Source of the DNA: Bactericera cockerelli
Taxonomy: Eukaryota > Arthropoda > Insecta > Hemiptera > Triozidae
Length of the DNA stretch: 64,000 nucleotides
Reading direction: 5' to 3'
NCBI GenBank assembly: GCA_024516035.1
Contig: CM044958.1
Span: forward strand, 43,537,803-43,601,802
In this document: one piece after another, positions 1-8,900 of the stretch
Position numbering within the stretch: position 1 is the first letter of the stretch
Layout: every line of letters begins with the position of its first letter
Notes under the pieces: model-generated
Database searches by the model: none
The model's input: the letters and a program-made list of their open reading frames with translations, nothing else
Told to the model about the DNA's origin: nothing
Made by a program: the position numbers and the translations under genes

Positions 1-61
1 TTGAGTAGTTGTGATATCAAGAAAGTGATTAACACAAATATGATAACTTTTACCTGATAAT

Positions 62-272
62 AATAACAATAACAGTCTTTAGTGGAAGGTAACCACCAGG
101 CGAGGTTAATGCTCGAAGCATTTTCTACCACCTAACCCTCAGAGTCTTATTATTATGTGATCACAAACTCAAATTAATGAGGGAAAATTCATGCACTGGG
201 TGAGATTCGAACCAACGGATCCCTACGCTACCTGGATTACCAGACTGATGCGTTAACCACTTGACTACCAGT
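62..272 (-). repeat. SINE family A copy (tRNA-derived)
   Basis: Read on the minus strand, this begins with a tRNA-like head (GGTAGTCAAGTGGTTAACGC as the A-box region, then GGTTCGAATC as the B box). A body containing CCTAACCCTCAGAGTCTTA (plus-strand sense) follows, and the copy ends in an AAT-rich simple tail. The same structure recurs near 10200-11668 (interrupted), 19449-19665, 39086-39302, 45628-45920 and 47808-48004. Family membership is seen directly; the tRNA of origin is not assigned. Confidence 0.8.
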
Positions 273-674
273 GACTCTACAACAAGAGACTCTACCTTGT
301 AAATTTAACTAGAACAAACATATAGTTTATTTAAATGTAAATAAAACAATACTAAAATTATAGATCGTAGACTTCTAAAAGCTTATCTGAAGGAAGAGCC
401 GAAAACATACTTGCTGCATTCCTCCGCTGCACCGCCAGGCTGAGACGCTGTTTCAGGTGGAACAGCGTCTAAATTAAATTAAACTAAATTTAATTTAGTT
501 TATTAATGTCGCACCATTTTCTTCCTCTCAGTCTATGTTTCCTCAGTCATGTTCCGAAGCCACCCCTCGCTCAACTCGTCAACCTCTACCTAAACAAAAG
601 CTCGAAAGGCTCTCACTCGGACAGTTCGCATTTGACGTCGGTGTTCACCGTAGATTCTTTACCGCGACTACCAG

Positions 675-870
675 GCGAGTGGCAAGATGCATCGCGAACA
701 TGCAATGATGTAGATATGCAGGAGGGCTCGACGAACATTTGGTCATTGGCTGAAGGTAAGTGAGGAGGTTCGAAATCCTGACGAGTCGCAAGATGCATCT
801 TGAACATGCAGTGATGTAGATATGAAGGAGGGCCCGACAAACATTCTTTTATTATTTTCTGAAGTTTGGC
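675..870. repeat. Two-copy tandem duplication, 106-bp period
   Basis: The stretch containing CAAGATGCATC...GAACATGCA.TGATGTAGATATG.AGGAGGGC is present twice, with the matching CAAGATGC starting at 683 and 789. The copies differ at scattered bases, so the duplication is not recent. No coding function is evident; the overlapping open frames are chance. Confidence 0.7.
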
Positions 871-897
871 CACAGAACTAAAGCAATAAATAATTAG

Positions 898-1216
898 CCA
901 GCGTCGATGGCACGTTGAAAACAACCGTTCTCGTTCTATCACAGAAGTTAAGTATCGTCCAGCGAGGTTAGGACTGGGATGGGTGACCATTCAAGAGCTC
1001 ACGATTAGCTCAGTGGTTAAGCACTCGCTTGCCGTGCGGAAGGTCCCGGGTTCGATCCCCCGTGTTGACCCAGCACCTAATTGGGAAGTATTGTGTCACT
1101 TCTTGCCCTTTAGAGAGGAGGAGGCATACTGGTTTGTGAGTTTCCAGCGACTGGAGGGCAAAATTCTGTCGTGATAACACCACGCAGTTGAAAGCGACGT
1201 TGAACCCAAAAAAAAG
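898..1216 (+). repeat. Mosaic SINE: 5S rRNA-like head, tRNA-like middle, SINE-C tail
   Basis: Positions 898-992 resemble the 5' and internal-promoter part of 5S rRNA (CGTTCTCGTTCTATCACAGA, AGTTAAG, then GGATGGGTGACC). At about 1000 it switches to a family B tRNA-like head (GATTAGCTCAGTGGTTAAGC, then GGGTTCGATCC) and B body. From about 1131 it carries the 3' part of family C (TTTCCAGCGACTGGAGGG, then GTTGAAAGCGACGTTGAACC and poly-A). Other C copies go from the 5S head directly into the central domain, so this is a chimera or nested insertion. Confidence 0.75.
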
Positions 1217-1586
1217 AGCATCAATGCCTAAGGAATTTAACTTCAGGATTCGGGAACAAAATTGTTACTTTCATAACATTTCAATTTCAATTTTTAGATG
1301 TTCGAATCCTAAACTTATCAATTAAAAAGCTATTTGTTGAAATTTGAGGTAAAATTGCATTATCTATAAAGAAAAAAAAAGTATCAACCAAAACCTCATG
1401 TTCAGCTTAAGTCAACTTACCTTGTTCGACTATTCTCGTTCCAGATCTGGATTGGTTACACTGCCCGCTTGGGAGCTTCCCAGGTGAATCGGAGGACATG
1501 TTTCTAGATTCCCAGCTGCTGGAGGCATAAGACTGACGCGAAAAATTGCCACATATTAACCCTAACGTTGGATTAACCCTATAATC

Positions 1587-1800
1587 GGACCTTGGTCTAG
1601 CGGTAGCATGCTCGACTTACACTGCAGGTGACCCGGGTTTGAATCCCGGCGGGGTTTGATTTTTTTCCGCTCTTTACTTTGGATAGCGGGGCTTACCCTG
1701 GCCTTGTGAGGACAATATGGGTAGTTGTAGAATGGGCAACAGCCAGTGGCGGCATTACGAGATTGATATTGAACGATGATGGTTGGCTGGAAATATGATG
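1587..1800 (+). repeat. SINE family F copy (tRNA-derived)
   Basis: The head CCTTGGTCTAGCGGTAGCAT followed by GGGTTTGAATCCCGGC is a tRNA-like A/B-box pair. The body includes CAGTGGCGGCATTACGAGATTG, which recurs with a weaker head at 62225-62440. The head looks tRNA-derived rather than a working tRNA because the 3' side runs into SINE body without a matching acceptor stem. Confidence 0.65.
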
Positions 1801-2776
1801 CTTTAGCAATAGTTGTCGACTAAAAATTATGACATAATAATACAATGACTAGCTCTTTATCTTAATTTCGGATGAGGCAGAATTTTTGCGCAGAATATGT
1901 TTGTTACTGGAATGTGGCTATAAGATCACCTACCGCTGTAAGATTGGATTATCTCCTAGAACATTTTATTTATAATTGAACAATGAAAGAATGCTCTGTT
2001 TTTTTTTTTAATTTTATAGAGTTATAGATCTAACATGTTGAAGACTTAATAAAATGATGTGTTGTAAAATATTTCTTTACTCTCTTTAGACGTTCTTAAG
2101 TCTTAATTATACTATCAAATAATTTTAGGTTCGATATTTTTAAAAACATAGCCAATATTCACATGGAGTGTGAATTTGTACATAAAAAAAGTAAAAATAG
2201 AGCATCCATGTACAATTTTTTACAGCAGTTTCAAGTTATATTTGGTGTATTGTCAATTTTTAATTGTTAACACAGGTCATAAAATGGGTTGCCGGAAGAA
2301 ATAAGAGTATATTTTAATCTGTTCAAGAAATCTGAAATTTTATAATAGCTCCTAGAAATCTACCATGATTCAGGAACTTTTCAAACCTACACAATATCAT
2401 TAAGCTGCGTCCCACCGGTGTTGCATTGTTGATCAACATTCAACATGTTGCTCGACAAAATATTGACAGACATTGCACCCTCCCCACCGGAATTTTCAAT
2501 GTGGACTCTTTTTTGTTGATTCAACATTTTAGTTATCTCAAGTTGGTGTGTAGACTGTGTTGTGTGGTGCAATGATCGTTTCTAAAAAAAAAAAAATAGC
2601 ACCATCTACCTACATTAATCTTACCCATTCAGAATTAAATGTTTTTCGTCTAAGGACTCGAAACTGTCTCCAGGTTTTTTTTTTTTTTTTTAAATCTCAT
2701 TTCTCTATTTCATAATTATACATTAGTCTTTGATTTCTTTTGATTTTTTAGTTAAACTATTTCTCTAGATGACTCT
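1801..2776. other. AT-rich stretch without recognised genes
   Basis: Only simple AT-rich sequence and short poly-A/poly-T runs are visible. A moderately GC-richer patch at 2400-2575 with several GTTGATTCAACATT-like self-complementary words may be an old MITE, but I could not find paired ends. Confidence 0.4.
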
Positions 2777-2876
2777 AAGTATGATCACTCTGTCGCGATT
2801 GAACTGCTTTTTAGGCAGCAAATCCAAATCTTCTCTTTGCTCAGAATGAATGGGCTCCCCATTGAAACATCAAAAT
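2777..2876 (-). pseudogene. Duplicated fragment of the last MRPL9 exon
   Basis: This segment closely resembles 2947-3053 of the MRPL9 terminal exon: it shares TATGATCACTCTGTCG, GATTGAACTG, GGCAGCA.ATCCAA and GAATGGGCTCCCC. It has several substitutions and small indels relative to the intact exon (for example CATTGAAACATCA against CTTGAAACACCAG). It lies about 60-70 bp downstream of the MRPL9 stop codon in the direction of transcription, so it is a local tandem duplication that has decayed inside or just past the 3' UTR. Confidence 0.75.
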
Positions 2877-2934
2877 TGTCTAGATTTTTTATATAAAAAA
2901 AAACTATGCCTCTTGGTTTTTTATCACTATTTCA

Positions 2935-5900
2935 CTACACAATGGTAGGTATGATCACTCTATCGGGGTTGAACTGTTCAATGGGCAGCAGATCCAACTC
3001 TTCGGCTTGCTCAGGATGAACGGGCTCCCCCTTGAAACACCAGAACTGATTCTCTATGGAATTCCTCTCAGCAGGTTTGGTGGCCCAGATGAAAATCTTG
3101 CAGCGCATCTTGATTTTCTCTTTGTTGTTCAACTGAAATCACAATACAATGATTGTTATTTAATTGATTTCAATTGTGTGTGGCTGGCATTTCCGGCCCT
3201 ACCCAGGCTGGGTGAGGTTAATGTGGGTAGCTGGTACGATTCCCAGCGAATGGAGGGTAAAACCCCCGTCCTAATCAAGACGTTAAATCAAATAGAATCG
3301 TTGGCGTTAAGAAGGGCATCCAGCCGTAAAAAATGTGCCACAACCAACCAACCTCAACCATGAGCTTGTACAATGCCGACCCCAAGTAGGTTTGGGAAAA
3401 AGGCAAAGTGAAAGAAGAAGAAGTGTGTGCTATTGTACCAAACATTTAGAGGGTAGCACCGAATTATTATAGGACTTTTCTTTTAAATTATTGGGTATCA
3501 TTTGCCTTTAATTCTGAAACTGATTGCTGCTCACATCAAAGCAGCTACTCATTTTTCCTCACGAGGCATGAGTGCACCCGAATCATCCCAAGTACAGAAA
3601 AATTCCAACTCTGCTGGCATTTGAACCCAGGTCACCATGCATGCAAACCTAGTGTTGCCAATGTGACTGCTTGAATAATAAATAAATCTCTAGACTTACG
3701 GTGAGGATAGCAATGAAATCTTTGCCGTGTAGGTTCACATCAGGTCCCTGTATGGGAGGTCCTGGAATCTCAATGCCGCTTTCATTGAGAATGTGGATTC
3801 CTATCTTCCGGGCCGAGGCCTTAATGTGCCATGGCTGAATGGTCCACTCGTTCTCCTGATTTAGCACCACACGAATTGTATAGTAAGGCAGGATCCGCAT
3901 CAGCTGTAAGATAATGATATTATGAGAATTTTCTTATAATGTATATTTTTTTGTTTTTTATTTATTTATAATGTATATTTATTTTAGTTTTTTTTATACA
4001 ATTTTTGTAGCTCTCTCCCTAAGGAATACTTCTTCATAGATTTGTATCCCCAAATGTAGTATTCACAAGAAAGTTATGTCTCCATTAACACGTTGAGCGT
4101 CGCATGATTTTGAGGTAAACTTTTGTCTGTTCCAAGCAAAAATTGGTCAATTTTCAAAATCACCTATCTCAGCTAATAAGATTACTCAGAACCAAGACCA
4201 TCACGTTATAGCTCTGTTCCATGGCAATAATTCCTTCATAAGGAATACATTGATACAACACCCCCATAGGGGCTTAGTGTAAATAAACTGAAGTCATATT
4301 TTAAAGCCCCCATGTGGGTTTAGGTACCAGTTGATAATATAGAAAAAGCCCCCATGGGGTCCTGCGGCGCTCAACGTGTTAATGACAGTATTTTTACTTT
4401 CCTTATTATACAAAAAGTAAAGTATTGGAATCAGCCAAAATTATCAAGTCAGTTTTCAGTGCCCAATTGCCCATACACGTTTTCCTCTTTAAATCAATAA
4501 ATTTATTACCTGTTTGAAAAAAATGTATTAAAGATAAAGAAACATGTTCATTCTGTAGAATGCCATGCCTCTGATGGGCGAGAAGTGACAATACTTTCCA
4601 TTCAGGTGAAGTTGTTCCCTTACAAACAACTTTTGTTGGTACTGGGGTTCAAACATAGGACTAATGGGCTTAACATTCACCTTATCATTGTGTTTTTATA
4701 TCACATACTCTTTACACATACTGATAAATAATGTGTTATTTTTTGAGTAGATCATTCTTATTGAGTAAATCATTCAAATAATAAGTCATTCTTATTGTTA
4801 TAGTGTTGTAACAACAAGAATGATACTTACAGTTTTAGATATTTTAGAACTGTAAACTTCATCTTCTTGTGATTCCTTATACAAACTAGCATTAGCCAAA
4901 TTCTCAGGTGATGCATAAATGGCTAATTTGGGTAAGAGTAAATTGTTATAGGCAAAGTTTGGATTTACAGTCACAATGTCACCAGCTTTTCCAAGACCTG
5001 AAATTACAAGGATAGTGTTCAGTACATTTTTCTATATCATTATAAACAGAAAAGTGAGAAGAGAAATTTCACATCAGTGGATTATTATTTTTCAATTTGG
5101 ATTTAATATTGGTTCCAACTACATGGTCATATCACAACAGGGGTTTTACCTTCCATTAGCTGGAAACTCACAATTGAGCTCAAATTAACCTCACCCAGCC
5201 TGAGTGGGAATAGCTAGCATCACAAGGCTTAGAATTTAAATGGTTAACAAGCCAACTCTTAACCTCACTGGACTATGCTTAACTTCAGTGACAGAAAGAG
5301 AATGGGTTAATATTCAATAATACAAATTTCTAGAGTTTAAAATTATTTCTTGGAAAATCAAAGGACTAACAAACAATCTTGGTTTCCACAAAAACATGAA
5401 AATCATTTACCTTCAACATATTGAACTAAAATAACTTGCATATCCTTCTGTTTCATCAATTTCATGTAAGGATCCTGTACAACTTCATAAACACGAGTCA
5501 AACGGTGCATGTAAGGTTTCTTCCTTTGGTTTACTTTAACATATGGAAATGGTTTGGCTCTCTGAAGAATATATGTTGACTGAAATGAGAAGTTCAAAAT
5601 AAGTCTACAAAACATTGTACAAGATATTGTAGGGAGCTGTGAACCACTCTATATTTCTACAAATATCTGGCCTGAATATTTATACCCTTTTGGAAGTTTT
5701 GAATTGATTGAGTCAGTCTAGATTTTCTTGTAGAAGATACTCAAATAAATATGTTTCCTCTTCATAGTTTTGTGTTCTTTATTTGATAACTTTACATGGT
5801 GTCAGGTTAAGTCATGGAATATCGAATTCCTAAACGTTTTGAACTTTTGAACTATGGTGAGAATGTGCATAAAAGATGGGAGTGCTACATTAAGCAATTT

Positions 5901-8900
5901 AAGAGATGTTTGGTGGCTTCTGATAACAAAGATCGAGATGAAGAATCAAAGATAGCAATACTATTGAACATAGCTGGAGAAGAAGTTGAGTATATCTATG
6001 ATGTACTCAAGATTGATGAAAAATGTAAAACCTTTGATGAGGTACTGAGTGAAATTTCTTCATACTTCAAACCCATGAAGAATGTTATTTTTGAAAGATA
6101 TTTGTTTTTAACTCATGAAATGAAAATGGAACATAACATAGAAGATTTTGTTTTGGAATTGAGAAAACTGTCAGAAACATGTGAATACGCTGAGCAAGAA
6201 AACATGATTTGTGATAAGTTAGTAATGAGCGTAAAGGATGATAACCTGAGAAAATTGTTTTTGAAACAACAAAATCTAACTTTAACAAGTGCATTGGAAA
6301 TTACAAAAAGATTTATTGCTACAGAAACAAATGCCGATAAAATGTCACTGAAACCTTGCAATTCAATTATTAAAAATGAGAGCAATGCAGAAGTTGACTA
6401 TGTGAAAAAATCTTATCAGTCTAACAATGCAAAAGGGAAGAGCACTGAGTGTAATTTTTGTGGCTATACCTTTCATAAAAATAACATGTGTCCTGCCAAA
6501 GGAAAAACTTGTAACTTTTGCAAGAAAAGTAATCATTTTGAAAGCAAGTGTTTGATGAAACTTAAAAACGGAAACTCGAGAAACATAAAAGTTCATGAAT
6601 TTGAAGAACGGGAAATTTGCATGGAAACATTATCGGTTGTGGATAAAGTGAATTCAACTGAGCCTTCTAAGTTGACTGAGTGGATTGAAGAAATTGATTT
6701 TGAGGGAAAGAAAATTGCATGTAAACTTGACACAGGCGCTCAATGTAATGCTATGCCTATGAAGATATTGTGTCAATTGCTAGGAAGAAATGAAAATGAT
6801 GTACAGAAAGAACTGAAACCGTCCTCAATGAATATTAATAACATATAATAATTCAATAGTCAATCCATGTGGAATTATTTTCTTGAGAGGTAAAATAAAT
6901 AGTGAATACTACATTTTCAAATTTGTGGTGGTAAATTTAGAGACTCGACCAATTCTTGGATTAAATTCGTGTTTCAAACTTGGGCTCATTAAAAGAGTAA
7001 TGACAGTGGACGTCATGTTTAAATCAATAGATCAAGTTATACAAAATTATGGCAAAGTGTTTGAAGGAATTGGAAAATTTCCTGGAGAACCATATGACAT
7101 CAAAGTGAAAGAAAATGCAGTACCTGTGAGTTATCCACCACGAAGAGTGGCTAAATCTATAATGCCGCGATTGAAAGAAGCGCTCGACAAACTAGAAACT
7201 CAAAAGATAATTTCAAAAGTTACAGAGCCAAATGAATGGTGCCACAATATTGTAGTGCGGGAAAAACCCAACAAAGAATTGAGAATTTGTCTTGACCCTC
7301 GTGATTTGAATTTAAATGTGGTCAAGGATAGTTATTATATTCCAAATCAAGATGATATACTCTCAAACCTCAGTGGTTGTAAAATATTTTCGGTGTTAGA
7401 TTTAACAAGTGCTTTCCATCAGATACCCTTGAGTGAGAATTCTTCAGATTTATGCTGTTTCTCAACACCGTTTGGCAGATACAAATATTTAAGATGTCCG
7501 TTTGGAATTTCCACTATGTCAGAACTTTGTCAGAGAAAAAATCAAGAATTATTTGGTGACATAAATGGAGTTTATATCTATATTGATGATTTGTACATTG
7601 CTGCCAAAGATGAAATTTCACATGATAAAATTTTGAAGCAAGTTTTAGATAGAGCACTAACTGCTGGTGTCACAATGAACAAGAAAAAAATTCAATTTAA
7701 AAAGCAACAAGTAAAGATTCTTGGTTTTGTTGTGAACAAAGATGGTATTCAAATTGATAAAGAGAGAACAGAAGCAATTGATAAAATAAAACAACCACAA
7801 AATAAGAAAGAAATAATGCAATTTCTTGGAATTGTGCAATATTTTTCCAAATTTATACCAAATGTGAGTAATATTTCTTCTCCACTTAGAGAGCTCACAA
7901 AGAAAGATACAGTTTGGACATGGCGTAATGAACATGAATTCGCTTTTTCTCAGCTAAAAAAATGTTTGATGACCTCTCCAGTGTTGGCTCATTATGATGA
8001 CAAGAAAGAAATAATTATTCAAACTGATGCTTCCTCTTATGCACTTGGTTGTTGTTTAATGCAAGAGGGCAAAGTTGTTGCTTATGCATCACGCTCGTTG
8101 ACTCCCACAGAACAGAAATATGCACAAGTAGAAAAAGAGATGCTTGGAATTTTATTTGCATGTAAAAAGTTTCACTATTACATATATGGAAATAAAGTGA
8201 CTATACTAACAGATCACAAACCTCTCATCACAATAGTGCATAAAGAAATTCAGAAAGTGTCTCCTAGACTTCAAAGAATGCTCTTGAAATTATTTAGATA
8301 TGAGCTGTGCATTGAGTATCTACCAGGCTCTCAAATGGTAGTTGCTGATATTTTGAGTCGCAATGTTTTAAATAGTACTTGTGATGAAAATTCCGGATTA
8401 GACTTATGTATTCATGATATTAAACTACATCACACAGTAAATGATACAAAATTGAAAATGGTCCAAGAATTGTCAGAAGAAGATCCTGAGATTAAAAGAA
8501 TAATTAATTTTGTGGTGAACTCTAACTGGCCCTGCAATATGAAACAAGAAAGTCATGAAATAAAAAATTTCTATAAAGTGAGAGAAGAACTGTCAGTGAT
8601 AGATGGAATTTTATTTAAAAGTAACAAAATTGTAATACCAAGAAAAATGCGTCAACATGTAATAGAAACAATACATGAGACACATTTGGGTATGAACAAA
8701 ATGAAAATGAAAGCACGTGAACTGGTATATTGGCCGCATATAAATAGCGACATTGAAAAATTTGTGCAGAGATGTGATACATGTGATAAATATGCAAATG
8801 ATAACCCAAAACTTCCTATGTTATCTCAAGAAATACCAGATAGACCTTGGGAGAAAATTGCAGCTGATATAATGGAATGCAAAGATAGTGAATACTTGGT

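Noticed and set aside
898..992. 5S rRNA gene
   Set aside because: Only part of 5S is recognisable, with many changes, no termination T run, and fusion to SINE body. Several similar copies are clearly SINEs with poly-A tails.
1003..1070. tRNA gene
   Set aside because: A and B boxes are good but no acceptor stem closes. The same head recurs at 17152, 36395 and 38476 joined to one SINE body.
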